Shown here in pieces: positions 38,965-49,367 of a stretch of DNA of 64,000 nt. A model generated the notes under the pieces. It was not told the DNA's origin. It saw nothing but the letters and a program-made list of their open reading frames with translations, and did no database searches. Position 1 is the first letter of the stretch. Each line of letters starts with the position of its first letter. Position numbers and translations under genes: made by a program. Origin of the DNA: Rhodospirillaceae bacterium (GTDB taxonomy: Bacteria > Pseudomonadota > Alphaproteobacteria > Dongiales > Dongiaceae); contig SSEL01000019.1 of the NCBI GenBank assembly GCA_008012315.1, positions 1 to 64,000 on the forward strand. The letters are read 5' to 3'.

Positions 38965-40575
38965 CTAACGCATCGACAGGAGCAATTGCGCTCCGGTCAA
39001 CAGCAATGACAAGGTCGAGAGGAAGCCCACGGCGCCGAAGCGCGACGCCTTGAGCGAGAGAAGACATTCGCAGGCATAGATCAGGACGAGGCCCTGGATG
39101 ACCAGGCTCGCGATCCGCGTGGCGTTGAATTGGAAAGCCGAGACCGTGAGGGCGCCCAAGGCGACGATGACGATCAGGATATCCAGGTTGGACAGGCGGA
39201 ATTCACCGCGCGGCGAGAAGACCAGCACAAAGGTGACGGCAACGCCGATCGAGGCGATCCAGAGGTGAAACCAGAAGACGTTGAGCCAGGGATGGCCGAT
39301 CGACGTGGCGAAGAGATAGCTCACATAGATCGAGGCCAGATAGGCCGAAAGCCGCCGCGCCATCATCGACCAGGGCTTGGAGAAAGCGACGCTGAGGATG
39401 GTGAAGACAGCCAGGCCCAGAGCGAGAAGGCCCATATCGACCGATGGCGGCGCCACGATGCAGGCACCCAGCACCAGATAGGCGGCGACGGAAACCTTGA
39501 TATAGAGCAGAAGGAGGTGGCGCAGGCTCTCCGGGCAATAGAGCCATTTCGCGTCGGCGTGCTGATATTGCTGCTTATGCCGCCACAGATAGCGATAGGC
39601 CAGGATGCAGGCGGCACAGAGGGCGACATAGACGAAAATGATGACGAGATCGTCCTGGAAACGAAGCTGGTAGGCGGCAACCACCATCAGGGATTGAAGG
39701 CCATAGATGACCGCCACCGCCTGATGATGCTTCAGCCCCAGATCGAGCAATTTGTGGTGGATGTGATTCCGATCCGGCGAAAAGGGCGAACGGCCTTCCC
39801 GCAAGCGAATGAGCATGACCATCGCGGTGTCGAGCAATGGCAGCCCCAACAGCGGCAGGATGGCCGCCGGGCTCATCCGTTCCTGCGCGCCGTCGATCAG
39901 CAGCATGGCGAGGACGCCGATGGAAAAGCCAAGGAACTGGCTGCCGCCATCGCCCATGAAGACAATGGCGGGATGGGTGTTGTATTTGAGGAATCCCAGG
40001 ATGCCGCCGATGATCGCCACCGCGATCATGATGACGGGCCCGGTCCCGTGCGTGAGGACGGAGAGCAGGCTCAATGCCGCGAGACTGATCAGGGCGCTCC
40101 CGGCGGCGAGGCCGTCCAGGCCGTCGATCAAGTTGAAGGCATTGGTGACGCCGATCAGGAAGACGACGGCGAGCGCATATAAGGCGATGCGGCTATAGCC
40201 CTCCATATCCAGGAAGGGAAGCTGGTCAAGGCCGATGCCGGCCGCGATCGCCACACAGGCACCGCCCGCCTGCCCCAGGAACTTCAGCCGGAAGTCGAGA
40301 TTGAGGCGATCATCGAGAACACCGAACACGACGATGATTGTCGCGCCGATCAGATACCCGGCTGCAGTGGTGTCGATTGGGATGAAGAGAAGGACTGGCA
40401 CCATGGCGCTCAGCACGATGCCGATGCCACCCACACGCGGCACCAGGCCGAGATGAATCTTGCGGGCGTCGGGCCTGTCGACCAGGTGCAACTGAAACGC
40501 ATAGCGCATCAGCACCGGGATCAGGACAATGCTGATAAAAAACGACATAATGAAACAGAGCGCGAGCTCCATCAT
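38965..40575 (-). CDS. WecA/MraY-like undecaprenyl-phosphate glycosyl-1-phosphate transferase
   Basis: LVDRPDARKIHLGLVPRVGGIGIV; FGVLDDRLNLDFRLKFLGQ; NAFNLIDGLDGLAAG; FMGDGGSQFLGF. Confidence 0.9.
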   Translation of the reverse strand: MMELALCFIMSFFISIVLIPVLMRYAFQLHLVDRPDARKIHLGLVPRVGGIGIVLSAMVPVLLFIPIDTTAAGYLIGATIIVVFGVLDDRLNLDFRLKFLGQAGGACVAIAAGIGLDQLPFLDMEGYSRIALYALAVVFLIGVTNAFNLIDGLDGLAAGSALISLAALSLLSVLTHGTGPVIMIAVAIIGGILGFLKYNTHPAIVFMGDGGSQFLGFSIGVLAMLLIDGAQERMSPAAILPLLGLPLLDTAMVMLIRLREGRSPFSPDRNHIHHKLLDLGLKHHQAVAVIYGLQSLMVVAAYQLRFQDDLVIIFVYVALCAACILAYRYLWRHKQQYQHADAKWLYCPESLRHLLLLYIKVSVAAYLVLGACIVAPPSVDMGLLALGLAVFTILSVAFSKPWSMMARRLSAYLASIYVSYLFATSIGHPWLNVFWFHLWIASIGVAVTFVLVFSPRGEFRLSNLDILIVIVALGALTVSAFQFNATRIASLVIQGLVLIYACECLLSLKASRFGAVGFLSTLSLLLTGAQLLLSMR

Positions 40576-40675
40576 GGCACCTCCGTCGCCCTTTCAGGGC
40601 GTCGTGCGCATTTCAAAAATGCTGCGTGAATGTGGTGGTCTTATCGACCTAAGCAGTCACCCGTCGGCTGTCAGG

Positions 40676-41923
40676 TCATAGGATCCAACGCAACCAGATG
40701 AATGGATCGAACATCTTCTTCGGCTCCAGATCGGTCATCGCGCCCCCATGAGCGAAAGACGGAACCGCTGCCGCGCCATCGCCGCCGCCGCGCAGATAGC
40801 CATAGCCGTCGGCGCGCGCGAAAGCCGGCGTCGGGCCGTCCTGACGCACGGCATATTCCTTGGCGCGCATATCGGGAACCGGCGCATAAGCCGCTTGGGC
40901 AGCCGGCATCGGCACGTCCTCTGGAATAGTGTCGGGGATGGCATCGCCGTCATACGCGGCGTCATCATAGTCGTCGTCATAGATTTGCGGCTTCGCGTAC
41001 TCGGCTTCATCCGCATATGCCGGCTCAGCGTCGCCCTGCTCGCCTTCACCGAATTCTTCTTCGGATTCCTGCTGCAGAATTTCGGAGGTTACGGTGCTCG
41101 CGCGGCGTGCCAGCGTTTGCACGCCGCTTTTCTCCCGGTCCATCGCCACCGTTAGCACCGTATCGACATTGATGATGCGCTGCCCCTCGGCAAAGGCGTA
41201 GACCAGCGCCATGTCGCAGATGGAATTGATCGTGCGCGGCACGCCGGCGGTGAAGTAATAGACGGCGGCCATGGCGAGACTGTCGAAAATCGCCCGCTGT
41301 GCCCCGGCTACGGCGAGGCGGTGCTTGATATAGGTGCAGGTTTCCCGGTAGGTGAGCGCCGTCAGGTGATAATGCACCGAGATGCGCTGAGCGAACTGAT
41401 GGAGATCCGGCTGTTTCAGCTTTTCCAACAGTTGCGGCTGGCCGACCAGGATGATCTGCAATGTCTGGCCGTTGATATCGATGTTCGATAGAAGCCGCAA
41501 TTCCTCCAGGGCTTCGGAGGTGAGATTCTGCGCCTCATCGACGATCAGGACGACCTGGTGTCCGCGATTGTACTGCAGCTCGATATACTTGGTGAAAACC
41601 TTGTAGCGTTCGGCCTTGTTGGCTGCTTCGGTCTCGATATTGAGCGCCTGGAAGACCCATTGCAAAATATCGCCGAAGGCCACATGGGTGTTGGAGATCA
41701 CGCCCAGAATCGACATGTGATCGGCCCGGCCGAGAAAATGCCGGATCAGGGTGGTCTTGCCGGCGCCGATATCGCCGGTGACGACGACGAAGCCCGCCTG
41801 GCCGGTCAGGCCGTATTCCAGCATGCTGAGCGCCAGCTTGTGCTTCGAACTGAGATAAAGAAAATGCGGGTCCGGCCGCAGGGTAAAAGGACGCTCGATA
41901 AGGCTGAAGAAAGACTCATACAT
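40676..41923 (-). CDS. ExeA-like AAA ATPase (XrtA/PEP-CTERM-system ATPase type) with acidic Tyr-rich tail
   Basis: GFVVVTGDIGAGKTTLIRHFL; VVLIVDEAQNLTSEALEELRLLSN; tail with nine Tyr between residues 303 and 376. Confidence 0.88.
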   Translation of the reverse strand: MYESFFSLIERPFTLRPDPHFLYLSSKHKLALSMLEYGLTGQAGFVVVTGDIGAGKTTLIRHFLGRADHMSILGVISNTHVAFGDILQWVFQALNIETEAANKAERYKVFTKYIELQYNRGHQVVLIVDEAQNLTSEALEELRLLSNIDINGQTLQIILVGQPQLLEKLKQPDLHQFAQRISVHYHLTALTYRETCTYIKHRLAVAGAQRAIFDSLAMAAVYYFTAGVPRTINSICDMALVYAFAEGQRIINVDTVLTVAMDREKSGVQTLARRASTVTSEILQQESEEEFGEGEQGDAEPAYADEAEYAKPQIYDDDYDDAAYDGDAIPDTIPEDVPMPAAQAAYAPVPDMRAKEYAVRQDGPTPAFARADGYGYLRGGGDGAAAVPSFAHGGAMTDLEPKKMFDPFIWLRWIL

Positions 41924-41980
41924 ATCAAGTCACCGTTTTTTTGGGACGAATAGGTCCATCACGCATCAATCGCCCGGCCG

Positions 41981-42760
41981 CTACTGGGCGGCATTCAGGA
42001 CCGTGCCGATCAGGTTATGATTGGCGAGCAGATGCAGCGCGCGGCTGAGCTCCGATGTGCGCGTCGCCCCGTCCCGCACCACCAGCAACGTCGACTCGAT
42101 CGCCGGCAAAAAGCTGATCGTGTCGCTGATCGTCAGGACCGGCGGCAGGTCGTAAATGATGAGCCGGTTGGGATACCTGGTCTTCAGTTCCCAGACCAGT
42201 TGCAGCATGTTCGATGACGCCAGCAGCTCAGCCGAATTCCCCATCCGGGTTTTCGCCGGCAGGATCGCGAGGCGTTCGATCCCCGGATTGACCAGGCAAT
42301 CGGTGATCGTTGCCGTACCCGTGAGATAATCTTCCAGGCCATATGACGGCTCGATGCCGAGACACGCCGCCACACCGGGCTCGCGAAGATCGGCATCGAC
42401 CAGCAGGACGGTCTTGTTTTCATCCATCGCCGTCGCAATGGCGAGATTGACCGCCGTCAAGGTCTTGCCTTCATCCGGATTGGCGCTGGTGATACCGATC
42501 GTCGTCTTGCCGTCGTGATGCAGGGCCTGCAACACCTGCGCCCGCAAAGTGCGATAGACATCGGTCAGCGGATGTTGAAACTGCGCCGCAACCACGCGAT
42601 TTCTTTCCAGGATTTCCGGCACTAGATGATCCGTTCTGGTTTGAGTGTAGGAAAAGGACGCCGGTTCCCGGCCGCGACCCCATGCCCGCCGGAAAAAACC
42701 ACGGGTCGTCGTCTGTCCTTGCTCCCTTGCCTTCCGGAGAGCTTGCTCGACCTGTTCCAT
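41981..42760 (-). CDS. CpsD/BY-kinase-like polysaccharide tyrosine autokinase
   Basis: IGITSANPDEGKTLTAVNLAIATAMDENKTVLLVDADLREP; RLIIYDLPPVL; ends LIGTVLNAAQ. Confidence 0.87.
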   Translation of the reverse strand: MEQVEQALRKAREQGQTTTRGFFRRAWGRGREPASFSYTQTRTDHLVPEILERNRVVAAQFQHPLTDVYRTLRAQVLQALHHDGKTTIGITSANPDEGKTLTAVNLAIATAMDENKTVLLVDADLREPGVAACLGIEPSYGLEDYLTGTATITDCLVNPGIERLAILPAKTRMGNSAELLASSNMLQLVWELKTRYPNRLIIYDLPPVLTISDTISFLPAIESTLLVVRDGATRTSELSRALHLLANHNLIGTVLNAAQ

Positions 42761-42800
42761 AAATCACTCCATACCGCCGAATAAGATGACGAAACCTGCG

Positions 42801-44552
42801 TCAGAAAATGCCGAGCCAGCCCAGGATATCTGCCCATATGACATCCAGGGGGGCGATGAAGAGATGGAGGTAGCTCAGGACCACCGCGCAGGCGACGATG
42901 ATCAGCACAAGGCTTGATATGGTCGTCACGCGGCTGTGCCTCACATCCGCTTGCGACTGGATGACAGGCACGACGGCGAAAGGCGCACCACCGGCAAGCC
43001 GGGTCAGTTGACGTGCGCCATTGACGCGTCCTGCCATGAGATCCGAGACGATGCCAAGGCCGATGCCTGCCACGACCGCCATCAGCAGGCCGGCCGCGAG
43101 GAGCAGAACCCGGTCAGGCTTGATCGGCGCGACCGGCTTCAACGGCGGTTCGATCAGCGACAGCTTGGTCACCATTTGCTCGGCTTCGAGATTGCGGGCG
43201 ATCTCCGCCTCGTCTTCCTTGCCCTTGACCGCCATGTATTGGGTGACGGCCGCATCGTAATCACGCTTCAGGGCCTCGTAGTCGCGCTCCAAGGCGCGGC
43301 TCTTGATCAGCCGGTCCTCGATCTCCGCGCTCTTGGCCTGTGCCTCGCGCAGTTGTTGCTCAACGGCATTGATCTCGCTGCCGATGCCGGATATCTGCGT
43401 CTGCGTCTGCAGATAGACGGGATTGCTGGGCAACCGTCCCGCGCGACCTGCGGCATTGAGCCTGCTCTTGGTCGCCTCGATTTGCCGGTTCAGCTTGACC
43501 ACGTCCGGATGCTTGGAGCCGTAGCGCTGCATCGCGATGTCGCGCTGCGTCTCCAGTTGCTGTAACTGCGCCGCCAGCATGTCGGAGCTTGATCCGCCGT
43601 TCACCCCTGCCGCCACCAGGCCGTCGATCTGCCGCTTCATCGCCACGACATAGGGATGCTGGGCGCCATATCGTGCGCTCGCCTGGGCATATTGGCTCCG
43701 CAACATGGCCAGTTGCGCATCGGGCGACATAAGGGCGGGATCTGCGACCCTGATCTGAGCCACCGGGTCGGTCAGCGACAATTGCGATTGCAGGAAGCCC
43801 TGGCGATCGCGCAAGGCACGCACTTGTTGCGTCAGTTCGAGGACCTGGCTCTGTGTCCGATCCAGCAGTTGCACATTCGCCATTTGATCATCCGGCAGAA
43901 AGCCGGCATGGTCCTCCTTGAACTTGCCGAGTGCCGCGCCCAGACGCTGCATGTTCAGTTGCAGCCGCCGGCTCTCGCCGCTGAAGAATCCGGCCGTCGC
44001 GGCTGCTTGTTCGTCGCGGCTGCGTTGATTTTCCGCCAGGTAGAGGTTGACCAGTTCGTTCGTGACTTGCTGCGCCACCTCCGGCGAGTTGCCGTCGAAG
44101 GCCAAGGTAAAAGCAATCGCCGCCCTGGCCGCCCGACCACTTTTCTCATCGATCGCATCGGCGCTGACGACATCCATATGGATCTTGGTCCGCATCATGT
44201 CGACGATAAGATCGAGTGGCTGCGAGAGGCGTGCATCGGGATAGAGGTTGAGCTTGTTGATCACGGTGATCAGGGTCTGCGTTGTCAATACCCGTTGCTG
44301 AATGGCCTGCAGCTGTTCGTCGGCGAAATTCCCCGGATTGGACTTGAAGAACGCGTCCGCCGCATTGGGCTCCTCGATCAGGATCGTTGCCGATGAGCGG
44401 AAAGTCGCCGGCCATAGAATGGCCGTCAGGATCGCCAGGCAGAACACGCCGATGCCGACGAGCAGCATGCGATATTTGCGCCGGCTGAAGATCGCGAAAT
44501 AGTCGTTGAATACAGGGATGTCGTCGCTCGGGATGTCGGTCATTTCAAGCAC
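42801..44552 (-). CDS. Wzz/GumC-type polysaccharide chain-length determinant
   Basis: N- and C-terminal TM segments, long coiled coil, LSLIEPPLKPVAPIKPDRVLLLAAGLLMAVVAGIGLGI. Confidence 0.9.
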   Translation of the reverse strand: MLEMTDIPSDDIPVFNDYFAIFSRRKYRMLLVGIGVFCLAILTAILWPATFRSSATILIEEPNAADAFFKSNPGNFADEQLQAIQQRVLTTQTLITVINKLNLYPDARLSQPLDLIVDMMRTKIHMDVVSADAIDEKSGRAARAAIAFTLAFDGNSPEVAQQVTNELVNLYLAENQRSRDEQAAATAGFFSGESRRLQLNMQRLGAALGKFKEDHAGFLPDDQMANVQLLDRTQSQVLELTQQVRALRDRQGFLQSQLSLTDPVAQIRVADPALMSPDAQLAMLRSQYAQASARYGAQHPYVVAMKRQIDGLVAAGVNGGSSSDMLAAQLQQLETQRDIAMQRYGSKHPDVVKLNRQIEATKSRLNAAGRAGRLPSNPVYLQTQTQISGIGSEINAVEQQLREAQAKSAEIEDRLIKSRALERDYEALKRDYDAAVTQYMAVKGKEDEAEIARNLEAEQMVTKLSLIEPPLKPVAPIKPDRVLLLAAGLLMAVVAGIGLGIVSDLMAGRVNGARQLTRLAGGAPFAVVPVIQSQADVRHSRVTTISSLVLIIVACAVVLSYLHLFIAPLDVIWADILGWLGIF

Positions 44553-44707
44553 GCTCCGATGGGCACTTATACGCCCCCAAGATTGATTCCAGACAAAAGC
44601 ACAGCCCTTCTCTTTCGCCTCCTTGAAGGAGGCGTGGTGATGGATCTCAAGCTGTCCGGCACACGGATACCTACGTCACCCGCAAAGTCTTTTTGATTCC
44701 CTAGTGT

Positions 44708-45181
44708 CTAGGGTTGCCTCCTGCGGTGTTCAAAGAGCGTCAGGACGATAAGACTGATCGTCAGAAGCGACAGTGCCGTCGGCATCCGCGTCACGATGGA
44801 TGAGTTGGTGCCGAATGCGGTCCGATCTCGAGTTCCGAAATTCACCGCCATGGTACTGGCCACCAACTGCATGACAGGCGGATTGACGGATGGCGCGTAA
44901 TCCCGATTTTCCGCATTAGCGGCGTCGAGCTTGTCCAATCTGTCCGCATCGCCTGCGGTCACGCCGGTCGTCGCATCGGCCGTCACCATGTCAATCCAGG
45001 TCGAATTGGCAAGCGTATCGCCGGCGATGTTTTCCACGTTTTCCACGATGTTTTCCACAGTCGCCGGCTGGGCCACTATGTCGCCTTGGCCAGCCGGACC
45101 CGCCGACTGCGCTTTCGCCTCTCCGGTTAGAAAAGCAAGGGTAAGCATGAAGAGGAGAGCAAAAGATGTGTTCGACCTCAC
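44708..45181 (-). CDS. Secreted hypothetical protein with C-terminal TM and Arg-rich tail
   Basis: Signal peptide MRSNTSFALLFMLTLAFLTGEAKAQ; C-terminus MPTALSLLTISLIVLTLFEHRRRQP. Confidence 0.6.
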   Translation of the reverse strand: MRSNTSFALLFMLTLAFLTGEAKAQSAGPAGQGDIVAQPATVENIVENVENIAGDTLANSTWIDMVTADATTGVTAGDADRLDKLDAANAENRDYAPSVNPPVMQLVASTMAVNFGTRDRTAFGTNSSIVTRMPTALSLLTISLIVLTLFEHRRRQP

Positions 45182-45752
45182 GTCATCCTCCCTTCGCCCA
45201 TGCCTCTCGGAAAGAGTCGCATTACACGAAAAAGCGAACCTTCACCGATGGATTATATTTCACAAAACCACTTCAATTTTGTAATAAATCCGAAACAGGA
45301 GGCTATGGAGGTCCAACCACACTGTCATCATCTGGATGGATGATGTCGCCTAATTTGTTTTACAGTATCTCACATCGATATTGAGATGACGCGAGATGAT
45401 GCGGACACGATGAGCATTGGGTCTTACATCGCGCAACAGAAACAAAACACTCTTTGGTCGCATTGCCATTGATCCTAGGATCTTCGATCAGCCAAGCGAT
45501 CAATGAGGAGGGGCATAACGTCGTCATTCGTCGATAGTGACGCAAGATCAAAGCGAGTTTGTTGGCGTAGATGTAGTTGGGCATATGTCTGCATCTTTCA
45601 TGGCAGATGCCGATAAAGCCGCCTCTACGACAAGGTGATGATCAAGAGTTGTGGGATGCAACCTCACGATCGGATCAACATAAGTTCGCGCGTTTCTTTT
45701 CGATCCTATTGTATTCCGGGTGCCCCGCCGCCAGCAGAAATTAGGAAGAGAA

Positions 45753-46976
45753 ATGACCCAGCGATCATTGGTTCCAGAAATGTCACGGCGTCATCTGCTG
45801 CAGCTCGCAACAGCGACGATGACCGGCGTCGCGGTTCTGAAAAGCACCAGCCGTGAGGCGCTCGGCAACAGTGCGGAAGCCGCGCCGGCGGCGCATTATC
45901 TGCTCTCGATGACCGACCCGGAATTTGGGAGTAAAGTCGTAAAGGTAACCGAGCCTCTCGGTCCCGTACCCGGCCTGGACCTCATCTGGGGCAAGGTCGC
46001 GCGGCATCATTATTCGATCGACCAGGCCTGGAATGCCGATCAGACATTGCTCGCTTTGGATCGCGGCACGAAGCCGCGCGTCTATCTCGACGGCAAAACC
46101 TACAAGCCGCTGATGGCACGACCGGATCCCGGCGAAATCCGCTGGCATCCGCAACGGGCTGAGTTCATGATCTTCGTTTCGGCGCAAGGGGTGGGGCTTT
46201 GGCACGTCAAAAAGAATGAGACCCATATCCTCAACCCGCTCAAGGGCTACCAGGGTGCGAATTTCGGCGATCATAAGGGCAATCCTTCCGACGACGGAAA
46301 GCGGATCGCCATCACCGCGAAACGCGACGATGGAAAAAACGTCGTCTTCGTCGTCAATCTGGAGACGGGCGAGAAGCTCGCCGATATCGACATGAGCAGC
46401 GAATATAAGATCGGCCACACCTCAGTGTCGCCGAAGGGCGCTCTCATCATCGCCCATTCCTGGCGCAGCGAAGATAAGCAGAGCTATCATCGCCGGGTGT
46501 TCACCTTGGACGGCAAGCTGCTGCAGACCTGGTTGGAATATGAACGGCCGGGCCATGGCGATTTCACCATCGACAATAACGGTGACGAAGTCTTTGTCGG
46601 GCGCAGCAAATCCGACCCCGAACGCTGGCAGATCATCAAGCGCCGGCTGGTCGATGGTCATGTCACTGTCCTCTCGCCGCCCTGTTTCGCCAGCCATGTT
46701 TCGGCTCGAAATACGCGCGAGCCAGGCTGGGTCTTCGCCACTTTTGCGAAGGGCAACGCACGTCCAAGCTTCGCGCCCTATAAAAGCGAGATCACCGCAC
46801 TTGCGATCGATGGCAGCCAGCGGGTCCGCCGACTGGTGCAAACCCATGCTGTCACCGACGGCTATCTGACGGAGCCGCATGGTTCGGCCTCGCCGGATGG
46901 ACGGCGTGTCATCTTCGCCAGCAATTGGGGGATCAAGGGCGGTCCCATCGCGGCTTACGTCGCGGAATTCGCCTGA
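45753..46976 (+). CDS. Secreted beta-propeller protein (WD40-like; oligogalacturonide-lyase-like fold possible)
   Basis: Twin-arginine-like MSRRHLLQLATATMTGVAVL; repeated DG/SPDG propeller blades. Confidence 0.6.
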   Translation: MTQRSLVPEMSRRHLLQLATATMTGVAVLKSTSREALGNSAEAAPAAHYLLSMTDPEFGSKVVKVTEPLGPVPGLDLIWGKVARHHYSIDQAWNADQTLLALDRGTKPRVYLDGKTYKPLMARPDPGEIRWHPQRAEFMIFVSAQGVGLWHVKKNETHILNPLKGYQGANFGDHKGNPSDDGKRIAITAKRDDGKNVVFVVNLETGEKLADIDMSSEYKIGHTSVSPKGALIIAHSWRSEDKQSYHRRVFTLDGKLLQTWLEYERPGHGDFTIDNNGDEVFVGRSKSDPERWQIIKRRLVDGHVTVLSPPCFASHVSARNTREPGWVFATFAKGNARPSFAPYKSEITALAIDGSQRVRRLVQTHAVTDGYLTEPHGSASPDGRRVIFASNWGIKGGPIAAYVAEFA

Positions 46977-47005
46977 ATCTGCCGGAAGAGGGGCGATCAC
47001 AAAAC

Positions 47006-48517
47006 ATGACACGTCGGATCGATCAACTCCTCAGCGCAACGGCAACCGACCGCCGCGGCAAGCATGGCGTCGTCGGGGCCTCTTTCTTCAGCATGTCGAC
47101 CCGGCTTGCGCAAGTGTCGCTACAATTCCTCACCATCATCATACTGGCGCGGTTCCTGGTCCCTGCCGACTTCGGCATATATGGCATGGTGACGCCTCTC
47201 ATTGCTTTCTTCCTGGTCCTCCGTGATGCCGGCCTCGGCATTGCAACGCTGCAATCGGCCACTTTGTCGGAACGGCAGGCCTCGACTCTGTTTTACACCA
47301 ATATGCTTGTCGGCATTGTACTTGGCGGCCTTTTTGTCTTGTTGGCCCCGGCTGTTGCCTACTTTTATGATGAACGCCGTCTGGCGGATCTCATTCGCGC
47401 CTTCACAATCCTTTTCTTGTTCAGCGGCATCCGTGTCCAGTTGGAAGCGCTGGTCTATCGTGGCTTTCGCTTCCAGGCGGTCTTCATTATGGAAATCGCG
47501 GCATCCTCCACCGCCCTTCTCGTCAGCGCTGCTATTGCGGCAGGCGGCTACGGCTACTGGGCGCTTTGTGTGCGGCAGCTCACTTACGAGGTGATCTATA
47601 CGAGTTCCCTTCTGATCTATGTTCGCTGGTTTCCGCGTTTCTTTTCGATGGATATCGGCACACGCTCCTTATTCAAGTTCGGGGTGAGTGCGGCCGTCTC
47701 GAACTTCATCGTCTATTTTTTGCGCAACATCGATAACGTTCTGATCGGCTGGCGCCTCGGCCCGGCCGCCCTGGGGCCATATGCACTGGCCTATCGCACG
47801 GTTCTTCTACCGATCCAGCAGGTCGTAACGCCCCTGTCGCGCGTTTTCATTCCCCATCTGAGCCAGCAGCGCGAAGATCCTGCCGGCTTCGCCTAATCCT
47901 ACAGCAACGCGCTTAAGGTCATGATGTTTCTTGTCGCTCCTCCGTTATGCGCGGCCATTGTCTGTACGAACGAGGCGGTGGGGATCCTGCTCGGCCCGAA
48001 ATGGCACGAAGCCGTTCCTATCATTCAGTGCCTGATCCCCGCCGGCATTCTTCAGGTGGCATATCTTTCGGCTGGCTGGATCAATTTCGCGGGAGGGCGG
48101 GCCGATCGCCAATTATGGTGGAGCGTCCTTTCACTGCCCGTTGTCGTTGGCGGATTTGTCATCGGCCTGAACTGGGGACCAATCGGTGTCGCAGCGAGCT
48201 ATTCGATCTCCAATGCGGTCTTGCTGCTGCCGCTATTTGCCTATGCCATCCGGGATACGGCCATCACGCCCCAACTCATGTTGCTGTCCGTCGCACCTGC
48301 CGCAGCCAATTCCGCGATCGTGCTCGCTCTGGGATACTGGGTTCGCAGCACAGCTCACGTTTTCCACCTGTCCGACGGCCTCCTTCTCGTTGCCGTCGGC
48401 CTTTTGACCCTGCTGACAATGGCGCTTTTCAGCCCTCTTATTTTCGGGCTTCACAACCTTTTTAAAATAGCTTCGAGAGTGAAAGGCCGTCTGAGCGCCG
48501 TAAAGCAGCCAGTCTAG
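47006..48517 (+). pseudogene. Wzx-type oligosaccharide flippase interrupted by an in-frame TAA at 47894-47896
   Basis: ORFs 46925..47896 and 47921..48517 share a frame; sequence reads ...REDPAGFA*SYSNALKVMMFLVAPPLCAAIV... continuing the flippase pattern. Confidence 0.78.
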
Positions 48518-48593
48518 GCGACGTGAGGTTACCGCTCGTCGGCCCTTACATCACTCAGCCGGCCCGGCTCAGAATCCCGATTGGAACAAGCGG

Positions 48594-49274
48594 TTACTGC
48601 CGCTTCTCGAGCATATAAATATAATAATCAGTGCCGTATTTGCGCGGCACGACCCTGACCTGCTCGACCACGCGCAAATTCTTTTCCGCGAAGATTTGGT
48701 GAATGGCGGATTTCTCGTGAACGCGAAGACCTGTGCGATTGAAGGCTTTGTATAACCGGACGGCCATTTGCAGGAAGAACTGCCCCAGTTCCTCCAGCTT
48801 GACGAAGTTCAACTCCTCAAGGGGCGCATAATGGCGGATGCCGACAATAAGGTGCCCGCTGGTAACACGGACCAGCTCCTTAAGAGCCTCCCTGACACCG
48901 TCAGTATCGACCCAGTTGAGAAAACAAATGCAAACGCCGATAGAAAAGCTATTCGATATTGCCTCTATGCGGCGGATGCCGCAGATATGCAGCGGCATAT
49001 TCAGCCCTAGTTTCTCTGCCTTCCGTGCTGCAATCGCCGTCATGTCGGGGGAAATATCCATCCCCGTCGCCCTCATTCCGAGGGCGGCGTAAGCTGGTAT
49101 GAAACGTCCGGTTCCCACGGGAATGTCAATGACGGTCGAGCCTCGTGGAAAGCCCGCCAACAGACGTTCAACGACTTGCTGTTCGGCTTTCCACTTGCTC
49201 AAGCGAGAGCGGTCGCTTTCATATTTCTCCGCGGCTGCTCCGAGATAGCTTTTCGCCAAGCGATCGTATTTCAT
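48594..49274 (-). CDS. SAM-dependent class I methyltransferase
   Basis: GSTVIDIPVGTGRFIPAYAALGMRATGMDISPDMTAIAARKAEKLG. Confidence 0.88.
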   Translation of the reverse strand: MKYDRLAKSYLGAAAEKYESDRSRLSKWKAEQQVVERLLAGFPRGSTVIDIPVGTGRFIPAYAALGMRATGMDISPDMTAIAARKAEKLGLNMPLHICGIRRIEAISNSFSIGVCICFLNWVDTDGVREALKELVRVTSGHLIVGIRHYAPLEELNFVKLEELGQFFLQMAVRLYKAFNRTGLRVHEKSAIHQIFAEKNLRVVEQVRVVPRKYGTDYYIYMLEKRQ

Positions 49275-49367
49275 GGCCCTCCAGGAGATTGCGCCGATTG
49301 AGTCAGCTTCGGCATGCTCGCAGTCTATGCCATTAAATCCGTGGCTTTGAATGCGCCTTCCATAGAC

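Noticed and set aside
45182-45752. Long AT-rich intergenic stretch considered as an ncRNA or origin-like element
   Set aside because: Beyond the ATCATC/GATGGAT motif, no stable hairpin or repeated boxes could be supported by eye
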